From Oscarella lobularis (taxonomy: Eukaryota > Porifera > Homoscleromorpha > Homosclerophorida > Oscarellidae), in the NCBI RefSeq assembly GCF_947507565.1, contig NC_089187.1:1054001-1118000 (forward strand): a stretch of 64,000 nt of DNA, read 5' to 3'. Below the pieces are notes generated by a model that ran no database searches, was not told the DNA's origin, and was given only the letters and a program-made list of their open reading frames with translations. Shown piece by piece: positions 31,960-43,229 of this stretch. The position numbers were made by a program, and so were the translations under genes. Each line of letters begins with the position of its first letter. Position 1 is the stretch's first letter.

Positions 31960-32516
31960 ATGCCGCTTCACGCTCTCGAGCCGTCACCTAGTGCATGGAG
32001 TACTTCGCTGCTGTTATTCGTTACTGTACATGGTGTAAATAGTGTATATAAGCCTTCTCCTACCCCTTCGAATCAATTTCCCGTTTATATCTTCGATCCG
32101 ATTTTTGTCGTGCTACCTCGTCGTTTCATCTCAATTTTTCGCCGTTAAATTACTGTTACGTTCCATCAGAAACGTTTTTCCGAATACGTCTATTTACTTG
32201 GTTCATACTTTGTGTGGGATACATTCGATACCGTTCAATTTTTGTTTCTCTTCGTTTCATTGTTTCACCGATTGCAGTAGGGTTTGGAATTCTTCCGTCG
32301 GGCTACTTGAGAAGAGAAAAATCTTTTTTGGGAAGAAGAGCGCGTCAGTTCCTGTTACTGTATCTTATTCTTTGTGGGGATGTGGAACTGAATCCTGGTC
32401 CCGTTCAATTTCCATGTGATTTGTGTGGTCGTGCTGTGCGTTTAAATGATCGTGGTATTCAGTGTGACTCTTGTAACTCTTGGATTCATGCGAAATGTGA
32501 ACGAAACAAGGTTTAA
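31960..32516 (+). pseudogene. 5' part of a CR1/L2-like LINE with 2A peptide and PHD finger
   Basis: A plus-strand frame reads a hydrophobic leader (RARQFLLLYLILC) directly followed by GDVELNPGP, the complete 2A ribosome-skipping signature, and then a PHD-type zinc finger CDLCGRAVRLNDRGIQCDSC with WIHAKCERN. This order is known from the ORF N-termini of APE-type LINEs (CR1/L2/Rex group) of sponges, sea urchins and lancelets; the 2A splits the leader from the PHD-endonuclease-RT part. The frame stops after RNKV at 32516; endonuclease and RT are missing, so the 3' part has been lost. The 5' sequence from about 31960 is open and T-rich. Confidence 0.75.
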
Positions 32517-32590
32517 TATTTTAACGCTAATTTTTCGAAGGACGGCCATCAGCGCGTGAGTACCGTACGTAAAAGACATATATCTTCTAG

Positions 32591-34829
32591 AAAACGGAAT
32601 AAAGAGCATGCCAAAAAACAAAGGAGCATTTTACGAAATAGATCGGGTTGTTCATGGATTTAAGTTCTCTACGTCAATGACCGAGTCTGATGTGGCTTGC
32701 GCTATCCTTGAAGCGTTTCCTGTTTTGGGGTCGTTGACCTCTCCAAGGTAACAAAATATTCTACTTACTCTGCAGTTATATAGCCGTTACTAAGCACGAC
32801 TCTTGCTTTGAGTTTGTCAAAGTCGTCCGAAACGAAGTTCACTCCCCGCGAGTAGCAGCTGCTCATGAGTGGACAGGAGACGCATTGAAGCATTTTATTG
32901 GCCAGGGTCAAATCTACGTCAGAGCATTGAGTGAGCTGCCAACTGCAGGTATTGTGCATTCGAGTATATGTACTACGCTAACTGCGTTCATAGAGCCAGC
33001 TAAATCAAAGACAGAGCCAGAAGACACTCAAGACAGTAAAGATTCTGGTCAAGAAGTTCTGCCAGATATTGTTGTCGTCACGGACACAACAAATGTTCAG
33101 GCAAATGAGGTAAAATTGCACTGTTTAAGATGTTGCCAGCAGCTAATTTTACGTTCAGAATGAGCCTGACGTTGAAGACGAAATCGAGGAACTGAGCGAG
33201 GTTTCCTTTCAGTCAATGACGTTAGTATATTGTCTCGGTGCAACCTCTGCTTTCATATCAGACGTATGTTACATCTTTAGAAAAAAATTGACCAATTAAC
33301 AGCAGTCTTGGGCGAAGAACCACCTGCAAGAGACAGCGTTAGGCGCCTGCTGCATTCCTGCAACTGGGACGTGAACGAAGCAGGAGAGTTGTTCTTCAAA
33401 AAATCTGATTTATCGGATGACGAAGATAAGGTCACTCACAAGACAAGCGCCTTAGAGCAGTACATCAATCAGTGTACTGACGAAGACGCACCGGGAATTC
33501 GAATTGACATCGACAGAGATGAAGCCATTTTCCCACAGGCACTAGAAATCTATAAATTACGTCAAGCTGAAAGAGATTATCAATATTTTTGCAGGCACTG
33601 GTTGTCTACAAAAATCCGACGGTAGACCTAAAGAAACGTCTGATTTTGCGGGCGAACTTGGTGTCGATCAAGGCGGCCTATCTAAGGAATTTTTAATGCA
33701 CTCAACAAGGCTATTGTGTCAAACGAGAACGGCTTGCAGTTAATTGAAGGTGAAAGGTCTTATGATAGTGCTGTTATGTGTCTTCTGAGTTGAAAATGTG
33801 CAGGACAAGACGACAACAAGTGGCCTGTGCATGACGCTGCGGCCCTTTCATGTGGAATGCATCGTGTTCTTGGTCGAATAATGGGCCACGCAATAACACA
33901 CGGTGCTACAGCACTTCCTGGAGTCTCATCAGCTGCCATCGCGTACTTAATAACGGGAAATGTTGATGACGCAACCAAGAAGCTCGTGTTCGAGGACTGA
34001 ATTGAGGCAAACCATCGAGGCGGTAAGAGCAGACGTTTCAACTTCATGATCTTAATCTGATCGGCAGATTATGCATGCCAACAATGATGACGAAATAAAT
34101 GCAATAGTGACAACAGAAGTGTGGCAGTTACTGTACTGTTCGGGCTTCAACGCCGTTCAAATTACGACAAAAAATGACCTGAGGCCGCACAAGTTGCAAT
34201 AGTTCACGACACACTGTTGAAACGAAAAGGCGAGCTTGATGACATTCGCCTAGGAATGCAGGAGATTATAGACATTCTTGGACGCGATTTGCTCGATTAC
34301 TTAGACAAGAACGACTTAGCACGACTTAGACGTTCCGTCTCTGTTTCCGATGTAAACGTGGAAACTGTCTAATTAACCTATTTAACGGCTATCACAGAAT
34401 TCGAACAACTATTAAGGCTGAAAGCGTCATTGCGCTTATATGCGCAGCATACGGAGCGAAGACGGAGACAGAGCACTCGGCCGCGGCAATTCGAGCCAAA
34501 ACATTCTTTTTGCAGTTCATACGCTCCCTTGATGATTACTACGGTAAGAGGATGCCTACTCGATACACTGTTACTGTCTCATTACGACGTATCTCTGCTG
34601 ATGACGACGTCAATATTGCGGCTCTGCTGCAGTTTTGGACGCGCATCAGCTATATCCCTCCTGCGCAGAAATACCTCGAAGTGGGCTATCAGGAAGGAAA
34701 GGAGACTTTCTCTTAGCACAGACGTGCTTTCAGCTCATCTATCTGCCTGTGGCTCACAAGACGTTTAAAGATTTTGCCAAGGCAGCCCGCGCTAGCATCA
34801 GTAAAGGCCAAGGGTTTGGTCTGTCCTAA
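32591..34829 (+). pseudogene. Second G2E3-like HECT ligase copy, inactivated
   Basis: This is a diverged paralogue of the gene at 10410-12789 with the same exon order: YEIDRVVHGFKFSTSMTESD with ILEAFPVLGSLTSPR, FEFVKVVRNEVHSPRVAAAH, the UBA-like RRLLHSCNWDVNEAGELFF, VVYKNPTVDLKKRL, the N-lobe GRIMGHAITHGATALPGVSS, and the C-lobe LLQFWTRISYIP ... LLAQTCFQLIYLPVAHKTF ... GQGFGLS. The catalytic Cys is still encoded. Frame changes occur near 33640, at a T5 run near 33690, near 33995 (a stop after VFED) and between the two C-lobe halves near 34700. The usual TNHNDY after the Cys is replaced by VAHKTF. It is a pseudogene. Confidence 0.8.
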
Positions 34830-36072
34830 TTAAGACATGATTTGAGACGGTTGGCGCTTATCAAAAGTAACGAGTGCGTTGACTTTCACCAATCTTGAAT
34901 AGCAAGAGCACATCATCATTATCAGCAAACCTTACTAAATGCGCCAATTCTCAATGGTTTACCAGATTGCAGACATATCTAAAAGCAAAGTCACAGAATC
35001 GTTAGTACAGTATAAGCCTTAAAATTAAAATACAACGCAGCTTTATCATGACAAGCCTGCAAAGAATATTATTATAATACCAATTTATTTCCAAGTTAAT
35101 AAGATTTATTTTAACGAGATAATAAATGCAAGATTTACTTTGGTTGAAAAAACTTTATTTTCTAATGGAAAGTGGAAAATTACCTTTACGATGTTCATTG
35201 TAGCAAGCAGGAACTCTGAGGTTATAGCCCCAGAATCAAACAGCAGGAGAATAATTATCATAGGAAACGATTTCAATTTTCCTCTCTTTGTACAGCAAAC
35301 AGCGTTAGTCCTTACAAGGTAATTTGGCAAAATTTAATCAGGCAAAATTGAATCAACTTTCTTGATCAAAACTTTACAGCCCCACGCGGTGCAGCCTTGA
35401 TAACGCTAATCAAACGCAAGAAAACCCTTACCCTAACGAAACAGCAACCATTACTGACGCCCGCGCATAGCGCGGGCAAACGAACTTGTCTTTTTTAAGA
35501 CTAATTATGTTTGCTACTGAGTCCGTCACTATTAGAGCGCTGAATATAAGGCAATTTTCTGTCGAGATTACTTCTAATGATAGCTTGGACAATTATCTTG
35601 GCTTAAGGAACTGGCAAGTTTGGATATGATCCAAAATAATTCCCATTGACTCTCTTTTAATCGGAAAATCGTTAACCTTTTGGAAAAATTGTGAAACTGC
35701 TTCTTTATCTCAGGAGAAGGACAATTTGGCACGGTTACTGAAAGTTGTAATTTGTTTCTAAACAAAAGAAAATTCTCGATAATCGAATTAGAATAAAAGT
35801 CTCAAACGTAAATGCATCTACATCAAAATGAAATATATTTTTGCATGTCTAGACCGAGAGGAGGTCAACCCAAGGGAACTTGAAAAAGAAGCTGAACTGC
35901 TTGTCAAGCTCGGTGTGCATGAAGGTTGTCGTCTCCAAAGAAGTATAACAATTGAAAGCAAGTTAAAAATTTATTACAAAGGAACGGGTGTTTAGTGCGT
36001 TCTTCGCGATATGGCAGAAAGAACATTTTTGTCTGCAAAGGACAGCGATTAAGGAGAGAGGGATATGAAACT
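34830..36072. other. A/T-rich gene-free stretch with a dispersed repeat
   Basis: Only short frames with no family motifs. A dispersed repeat copy lies at about 35389-35490 (separate entry). Confidence 0.5.
35389..35490. repeat. Dispersed repeat A, copy 1, with GC hairpin
   Basis: GCAGCCTTGATAACGCTAAT ... ACGCCCGCGCATAGCGCGGG matches 38870-38975 in order and spacing; it ends in a hairpin CCCGCGC / GCGCGGG. Probably the end of an unidentified transposon. Confidence 0.6.
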
Positions 36073-37105
36073 CCCCTCTCACGTGACTATTCCCTGGTAC
36101 CAGCCGTGTGGCACTATCGATGGACGATCTCCGAAGAGTCCAGGAAGGAGTTCTAGCCGAGAATTCAACTACTGCGCGTTCGTCACGTTATTTGATGATG
36201 CGAGAGACTGCCGAATTGCTCATTAGAGGAAGATCGACGGAGACAGCGATTTCCTTAGCCAGGAGCATCCTTTCCGCCATCGAAGACTGGACCTAAGCGC
36301 CGTTCCATCGGACCATGGCGCGAAAGTGCACAGAGGACGTTTCACCGCGTCAGAATGACCACTCTGCCGCCGCTGTGGAGGACACTGCTGAAAGAATGTG
36401 AATTGGCCACTTCCGACCCTTTTTTGCCTCAGACAATAAACCAAAAAGGCTATGTACCATATAAATTATTACAGCAATACGGCAAAACCTCAACGCAGGA
36501 GTCATTGATTTTTAGCCAGTGCCTCCAATCTATTGCATAATATCCTGGCAGGGAGACAGACATGGTCACGTGAGGTGTCATCGGGGAAAAGCGTTCTGTA
36601 TACTCTTTAAGACGCAGGCACGAAAGGAGGACCACTAATATTTTAGCGGAAAATAAAATAGCTGCAACAGTAGGATTGGATGCGAAAGATGTAAGAGAGT
36701 GGCTTCTGGAGGGTGCAAAACATGGACGACAGGACACGCCCAAAACGACCAAAAATCGCTCATTCCGTAGCAAGGGATAAAGCGACGATTATATACTTAG
36801 TTGATAAACGTAGCAGAGTGCCTTAGACAACATTTCCCTTAACTGGCACGATGCTTCGAGTAGCGAGGAAAGCCCAGGAGGGTGCAAAGCGTACTCTTCA
36901 CCAAAAAGGGCATGTTCGTGGCATCAGGACAACTTCTACTGCGTTCCAACGCGACAATTGTGCACCGCATAGAGCTTCGAAGCATTTCTCGACCAACTTC
37001 GAGTTCCTTACCTATTTCGGTGACTGAGTAGGACGCGTTACGTAAATCGTATCCGGCGAATGACAGCTACACGGCTGGTACCAGGGAATAGTCACGTGAG
37101 AGGGG
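36073..37105. mobile_element. DNA element with 37-bp inverted ends, 1033 bp
   Basis: CCCCTCTCACGTGACTATTC + CCTGGTACCAGCCGTGT at 36073-36109 is repeated as an exact complement at 37069-37105. The element carries a decayed frame of its own (next entry). A relative of the left end and of the frame lies at 47880 on. Target duplication not resolved; superfamily unknown. Confidence 0.8.
36120..36540 (+). pseudogene. Unrecognised ORF inside the inverted-repeat element
   Basis: The frame starts at ATG 36120, a few bases inside the left inverted repeat: MDDLRRVQEGVLAEN, then LMMRETAELLIRGRSTETA and ILSAIEDW to a stop at 36294. Another frame continues with TTLPPLWRTLLKECE and TINQKGYVPYKLLQQYG. The same pair of blocks occurs in the relative at 47946 (MIGVRDALKDILLEN; HLPPVWARFFKT; TVNQKL). 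I do not recognise the family. Its position and conservation suggest it is the element's own gene. Confidence 0.5.
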
Positions 37106-39060
37106 GACGGTCTGGACGCACTCTGTAGAAAGCCGTGTGCAGATCAAGTGGTTTTTCGAACCAAGCGTTCCAATCACACGTCTCGATAGGAATTAGGACA
37201 CATGTACACTGATTGGACGCGGACCTAACTTCGTTAACAAATGTACCTTCCCCTAGTGGGCACTCCTACTCGATAAAACGCTCGCGGAAGTACCTAAACG
37301 AAGGAAATCTCTTTCCGGGTGTACGGACATCGTTGCGCGAACGTCGGATGAAGGCCCGCAAGAAGTCTGTCTGAGCTTTTTCCCAATCGCTGATGTGCTC
37401 TCGGGTTCTCTGATAGCTCAGCTGTTGCAGAACAAGGAACAGATACTGGATGAAAAGTATATCTACCGTTCGCTGGAATATGGCGATATTAAGTTTTCAT
37501 TCAGAAGGGGTGTTTCCTCAATACTTGGAGCAATAAATTTATTACAAAGCAGATTTCTGCGCATTCGTATCACGACTTCTCATAAAGACTCGATTTGCTA
37601 GAGTCAGTTCTGCCTCCACAGCAGCAAGATCAAAGCGATGACATTCAGCAACTTTACGTTTCAAACCGCTTCTTGAGCGGAGCGTCTGAATAGGGGTCTT
37701 CTGAACCCGCCCATGCAACTTTGAGATCAGAAATTTTGCTCTTCAGAGCGGAGAGACCGCTGCGAAGTGTCTGATGAAACGTTTCGACGGCTTCAACTCC
37801 TTTAAACATCGATTCGCGACTACATCTAATGTAGTGCTGAAGTCTTTAATCGCTTCGCCGACGGATCAAGAAACGTTGGATCAGAGAGCTTTCTTTACCT
37901 CTAAAAGCGGCGGCGGTCGTGGAGGAGATCAAATTGGAAACAAAGCTAAAGTTTGTTACTTGATCTTTCTGAAGGAGGTACTGAACGGGTTTGGCAAATG
38001 CTGCAAACGAGAAAATGGTCAGCACTCCAAAGCGAAAGACTGTGCACTCCCTCTCTCTGCAGAAGCGCGGAACAGAACGGCTAGGTTTGCGCTAGGCATA
38101 CGCGCAATAGCTTCTTCCTCAACAGAGCAGCCGAGAACTTGCGAGAACTGACAGTGCGCCGCATTTCAACCAGGAAATCAAAGGGGACAGCGCAGGCAAT
38201 TGCGGTAGATGAGCAACACCGCGAAACGTTTCTCGTGCTAATCGCGATTTTCTCTATTGCAATGCTTCCCTGCAGTTCTTCGCGTAAGACTGCGCCCTGA
38301 TTAGAGGACCAAACGCGCCGCGTAGCGTTCGAACACGTAGGTCTTAAGGTGTTTACTCTCTCCTTTCGCCTATCATCGGGGAAAGAGTTGTTTTTTTGTA
38401 CCGTACGTCCTTGCGCAATGCAAACGATAAAGGAGCAGGAGTCGGCATTCGGCGTCGTTTGTCGCTCAAAAATCCATGCATCGTGTCTGAATCTACTAAC
38501 TTTTCTTCTTTCAAATGTTGACAAACGTCTGGACCTCCGGAGAGGATGTCTCGACTTCATGCCTATCATCGGACGAACTGGCCAGGCGTAGTCTCTTTTG
38601 ACTACTCTCGTCAACTAGGTAGGCAATCTAAAATCCTGCATTACCCACGGGCAATTCTACGTTGGCTGCAGCAGAGTCTCATCCAACAACACACTTTACA
38701 TCTTCTCCGAGAACGACACAACAAAAAATGTTGTTTATACCGAAATCCTTTCAACGTAAGTCTTATATTTATAATTCTATAACATAAAATATCTTGCTTA
38801 CCAAAATCATATTCTCCGCCCATCCTCTCTATTTTATATCATATAGTTACGTACACAATTTTATGGGCTGCAAGCGTTCGAACCTCCACGTGCCTGGATA
38901 ACGCTAATCGAACAAAAAAACTACCCAAACGAAAAAGCAACAGGAAGTAACGCCCGCGCTACGCGCGGGCAACCGAGCTAGTCACCTGGATTATCTCAAG
39001 AGACGCTTTGCTTGTGAGTGTTAAACTATAAAGCCATTTCCTGACGTAGATATTATTGAA
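37106..39060. other. No assignable gene; one short conserved-looking minus frame
   Basis: A minus-strand frame at 37654-37809 (GVEAVETFHQTLRSGLSALK then SDLKVAWAGSEDPY) and its continuation in another frame to about 37550 look like protein sequence, but I do not recognise them. Frames at 38081-38614 (-) and 38349-38591 (+) overlap and show no motifs. Confidence 0.35.
38865..38985. repeat. Dispersed repeat A, copy 2
   Basis: CCTGGATAACGCTAATCGAA ... AACGCCCGCGCTACGCGCGG, same layout as 35389-35490, with hairpin CCCGCGC / GCGCGGG. Confidence 0.6.
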
Positions 39061-39822
39061 AAACGAAGTGGAAATGTTGAAGTATAGGGGACCGGGCCGT
39101 GTTTCACGGTGCCGGCACCGTCTCCTCCCTGTCATCCATGTTGGGAATTATACGGGTCCGCATTCCGCTCTATATATAGAACCTGGCACCGTTTCATTCG
39201 GGTCCACCAGACGCCATTCCTATATATAGAAGCGTGGACCGCGTTATTCGGGGCCAAACGTCGCGTCTCTATATAGGACGCTGGACCCGAAAAACACGGG
39301 GCCAAACGAAGCGTCTCTATATAGGACGCTGGACCCGGAATACACGGGGCCAAACAAAATAAGAATTTTGTATGGAGTCCCCGGATTGGGGACCCGTACA
39401 ACACGGGGCCAAACAAATTGAGTCTATATATAGCAGCAGGTTTTTTATACGGGACAACAGCATGAGACCCGAACAACACGGAGCCAACTGGGGACAAACC
39501 TGGGTCAACGGACATGCAGTTTTAATGATACGGGACCGTTCCCCGAATAACACGGGGCCAGGGGCCATCACACGAATTTCCTCGTCTGTACGAGTAATAC
39601 GGGTCCTAAGGCCTTCGAAGAACGTAAGGCACGCGTGAATAGTTTCGATCTCCCACGGGAGTTACTTGGCTTTACGCTAGGTGACTCAAAGCAAGAAGAC
39701 TATACGCAAAACTCGCGAAAATGGCGAGAAGAAGCCAGAAAACAGGTAACAGCACACTCAAAACGGCTTTGTTCGTAGAACTTTGTCCTGGCTTACTCGA
39801 TCACGTCGCTCCCTCAAGTAGT

Positions 39823-40794
39823 TCAGAAGAGATAGAGGCCAGCGATGGACTTCATGATGTACTCGAAAGCCTTGTTGCCATCGCTCCGTCCTTTTTCGTC
39901 TCGGCCGAATCGCTCTCTCCACATGATCTCTTCAACCGTAGTTTTCGCGTTTTGAGCTTTCGTACGCTGCTCTTTCGTTTTTCCTGGGCGCATGTTTTCC
40001 ACCGCGAGCTTGACTCTTTTCCAATAATCTTTTATCTCGTCCGTTGCAGGTATCCCGACGACAAACTGACGCGTCGATTAATCAGAATTTTGAGCGGCGA
40101 CTCGGAGATCGCCGGCAGCGACGTCCGCCGAATGTCCAGTGCAGATTATTGCCGTACCTTCGCAGGTATGCTCCGCGATCGTCGAAAGTAGTGCCTCTGC
40201 TTCCACGTTTGCTGTAATTTCCACGTAGGATTGCTGCAGACGCGGATCATACAACGCAACGACGTACTTCTCCTCGCCTTCCGTCTACTCAAATATTGAT
40301 TTTTTCGAAAATGGATGCAGTTAGCATTTTTTACGTACCGAACTATTGATTGTGACGACTTTTGAGTGAAGGAAGACTTTCAGCCCGTGCCCGCCAAGGA
40401 ATATTTTACTGCGGTTTTTAGAAATGATTCCACTGCAGACTTCTCTAATCATTTCATAGTAGGATAGTGCGGCTTTCGCCGAAATCGGGTTCGACAGAAA
40501 CTTTCCTAAGCCACTCACAGGCGTTTCATTAGCCCATGCGTAAGTAAGTTGTAGCATCTATGGAAGACCTAACTTTGAATCGGCGAAAAGTGATCCCTGG
40601 CGAATGGACTTTTTTCGCCGGCACTGTGCTGCTGGGCATCTCCAAGTAAAGCCGTCCTTTACGTCGGTGCGCCGATTCCAATGCATTTCTTCCCCGCAAT
40701 CGCATCTTCGTGCTTTTGCGAGAAGGCTGTTGTCTTTGTAGAAATTGACCGTTTTCTCTATTGTTTTCAGAGCATCCACTGCTTCTGCATTCAT
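39823..40794 (-). pseudogene. Merlin: diverged, catalytically degenerate transposase paralogue
   Basis: From the ATG complement at 40792: MNAEAVDALKTIEKTVNFY, a zinc site CDCGEEMHWN ... WRCPAAQC, KSIRQGSLFADSKLGL, WANETPVSG, YYEMIREVCSG, then after an intron-like gap VEAEALLSTIAEHTCEGTAI, and EIKDYWKRVKLAVENM with TTVEEIMWRERFGRDEKGR and SIAGLYLF before TGA at 39823. Aligned by eye with the plus-strand transposase, the first Asp (IDES) is lost, the second (HSDRW) is replaced by TGHSA, and the Glu of IESYW is shifted or lost. Two in-frame stops (TAG after GLP, TAA after NSD) are present. Either a dead copy or a decayed non-catalytic partner. Confidence 0.6.
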
Positions 40795-41104
40795 GTTCAG
40801 GGCAAAATGTCGATCCGAAATGGCAACTTGGCAGACGTCGAGCCAAAAATGCCCGCGCGCGGACAGCGCGGACATTTTTCCGCCCAGACGCTTTCTCCGC
40901 CCAAAAGAGTCTGATCGGCTAATTTCGCTGCAGCTTCGATCTACTTCCGTATGACGTTTCCGTTCACGTTCGCGACGTAGGGACAAAAGAAAGCGCGCTT
41001 TAGGACCTGCTATTTTACTGGCTTCGTTGCTTCAGTGTTGGTGGCGTGAAGAATGCTACGACAACTCGCTAACGCGGCAGGATCGTTGGGAGTCGCTATC
41101 GATT

Positions 41105-42020
41105 TTCTAAAACAGCGTAAACGTCTAAGGTTACCTGCACTCATTGCCAGAAAGACAAAACTTGGACAAAGGATGAAACGAAGGGAGATGGTTTTTTTCT
41201 GGCGCATCCCAACGTGTCGAAAAAAGACCTCAATTCGACATGGATCTTTCTTTTCGAAATCGAAGCTCACCTTACCCACGTGCGTCGAGCTCTTATTTTG
41301 CTGGGCAGCCAACGTTCCTGTCACTCATATTCGGTCATAATGTGGCGCCCAAGTTTCTGTCAAAACTGCATTCGATTTCTATAACTTCTTGCGAGAAGTG
41401 TGCAGTAGCCAGCTACTTGGCGAGCCTATTCTTTTCGGTGGACCAGGCGTTATCGTACAAATAGACGAATCGCTCTTTGATCATAACAGTAAAGTAAGCT
41501 GCAACGATATTGGTTCTTGTATATTGCAGCATTTTGCCTATAAGTATAGTAACAAAGAGGTCGTGCGCCTGCTCGTATTCCACAGTGGGTATTTAGAATG
41601 TATGACACCCAAATGAAACAGGGTTATATGACGCTGGTTCCCTCTCGAAATGCTTTGACGCTACTGCCCATTATTGAGGAGCACACGCTGCCTGGAAGTA
41701 TAATACATTCGGACAGGTGGGCAGCATACCGACAGGTAGCTCGATTGCCAACTGTGGTGGCTCATGAGACGGTGAACCACCGACGTCACTTTGTGGACCC
41801 AACAACAGGAGCGCACACCCAGGCAATAGAATCCTATTGGGCTCGTGCCAAAGCAAAACTGAAACGAATGATGGGGACAACAAAAGAAATGCTGCCGTCT
41901 TACTTAGATGAATTTATGTGGAAAGCGAGGCATTGCAGAAACGCAAATGGGCAAATCGATGATGCCGTCGTCTTGTCAAAAATGATAAGCGCAATAGCAA
42001 AGGAAAATCCGGTAATGTAA
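41105..42020 (+). pseudogene. Merlin (IS1595/ISXO2-like) transposase
   Basis: Plus strand: a zinc site beginning VTCTHCQKDKTWTKDETKGD, then TSIRHGSFFSKSKLTLP, WAANVPVTHI, FDFYNFLREVCSS, the first catalytic Asp in GGPGVIVQIDESLFDHN, PQWVFRMYDTQMKQGYMTLV, PSRNALTLLPIIEEHTLPGS, the second Asp in IIHSDRWAAYRQ, and the Glu in THTQAIESYW-type GAHTQAIESYWARAKAKLKR, ending KENPVM at 42020. This is the complete DDE set of IS1016/IS1595-like transposases. Frame changes at a T7 run near 41190 and near 41550, and a TAA after HIRS, break the frame. One intron-like gap (GTAAGC ... TTGCAG) lies at about 41495-41528. Confidence 0.8.
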
Positions 42021-42829
42021 TGTTATGGATTTTACTCGGACTGATAAACTCGTCTTTTCGGTGTACTTTTCGTGGCTGTTTTCGATTTTCGCTTGTTAGA
42101 AAATTAAAGAGAGAATGTGATGACCCTATGCGTGTTTGAAGCATTGCTGCACCCCTATTGTCCCTTGCCGGCCCCGTGTAGTACGGGTCGCAATCCGGGG
42201 ACTCCATTGAAAAATCTTATCTCTTTTTGTTTGGCCCTGTGTTGTACGGGACCCCAATCCGGGGACTCCAAACAAAAATCCTATTTTGTATCTCTTTTTG
42301 TTTGGCCACGTGTTGTACGGGTCCCCAATCCGGGGACTCCAAACAAAAATCTTATTTTGTTTGGCCCCGTGTTTTCCGGGTCCAGCGTCCTATATAGAGA
42401 CGCGATGTTTGGCCCCGAATAACGCGGTCCACGCTTCTATATATAGGAATGGCGTCTGGTGAATCCGAATGAAACGGTGCCAGGTTCTAGAAATACATAG
42501 AGCGGAATGCGGACCCGTATAATTCCCAACATGGATGCCAGGGAGGAGACGGTGCCGGCACCGTGAAACACGGCCCGGTCTCCTATACTTCAACATTTCC
42601 AAACGAAGTTCCTTGCCTTCTTTTAACTTATGTTATTTTCCTAATTCAGGATGACGTCCAAGTCGGCATCTTGAGAAACAACGAGCAAAAGGGAGAGATT
42701 TCGCGACTTGTATGTTGCTACATAGTCAACGACTTGCGCATCCCTTTTTATTACATCTATGCCCAGACCCTCTCAGCAAGTAGCGCGCGCGGGGAGGGTC
42801 TGGGTTTCAGAGGCTAGTACCTCTCGTGC

Positions 42830-43115
42830 TTTGTCTCCTCTCGCTGGTCTCGCATCGTCTCGTCTTGCATCGCCTCGTCTCGCATCGCCTCGTCCCGCAT
42901 CGCTTCGTCTCGCATCGCCTCGTCCCGCGTCGCTTCGTCTTGCATCGCCTCTCGCGAGTCTCGCATCGCCTCGCATCGCATCGCCTCGTCTCGCATCGCC
43001 TCGCATCGCATCGCCTCGTCTCGCATCGCCTCGTCTCGCATCGCCTCTCGCGGGTCTCGCATCGTCTCACGTCGCGAGCCTCGACTTGTCTCTCGCGGGT
43101 ATCACCTCGTTTCGC
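42830..43115. repeat. TCTCGCATCGCCTCG minisatellite (15-bp unit)
   Basis: About 18 copies of a CTCGTCTCGCATCGC-type unit. It yields long artefactual open frames on both strands (ASPRL and DEAMR repeats). Confidence 0.9.
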
Positions 43116-43229
43116 CTGTTTCGCCTTGCCCCTAGATCTCGCAGCCTCATTCGACTAGAGCCGCGGGCAAAATACCTGTCGGCTGGTCAGTCGCAGATGG
43201 CGAAGGAAAGTGGATCGGGCACGTTCTGT

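Larger units (their letters stand above)
39070..42600. mobile_element. Merlin-type DNA transposon, 3531 bp, 9-bp TSD
   Basis: Both ends read GGAAATGTTGAAGTATAGG inwards, and the inverted similarity continues for roughly 350-450 bp (39070 to about 39420; 42600 back to about 42200), including a repeated GGGGCCAAAC / GGACCC motif and several TATATA/TCTATATATAG stretches. AAACGAAGT flanks it on both sides (39061-39069, 42601-42609). A 9-bp duplication and an IS1595/ISXO2-like transposase inside identify the Merlin superfamily. Two transposase-like genes lie head to head. Confidence 0.9.
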
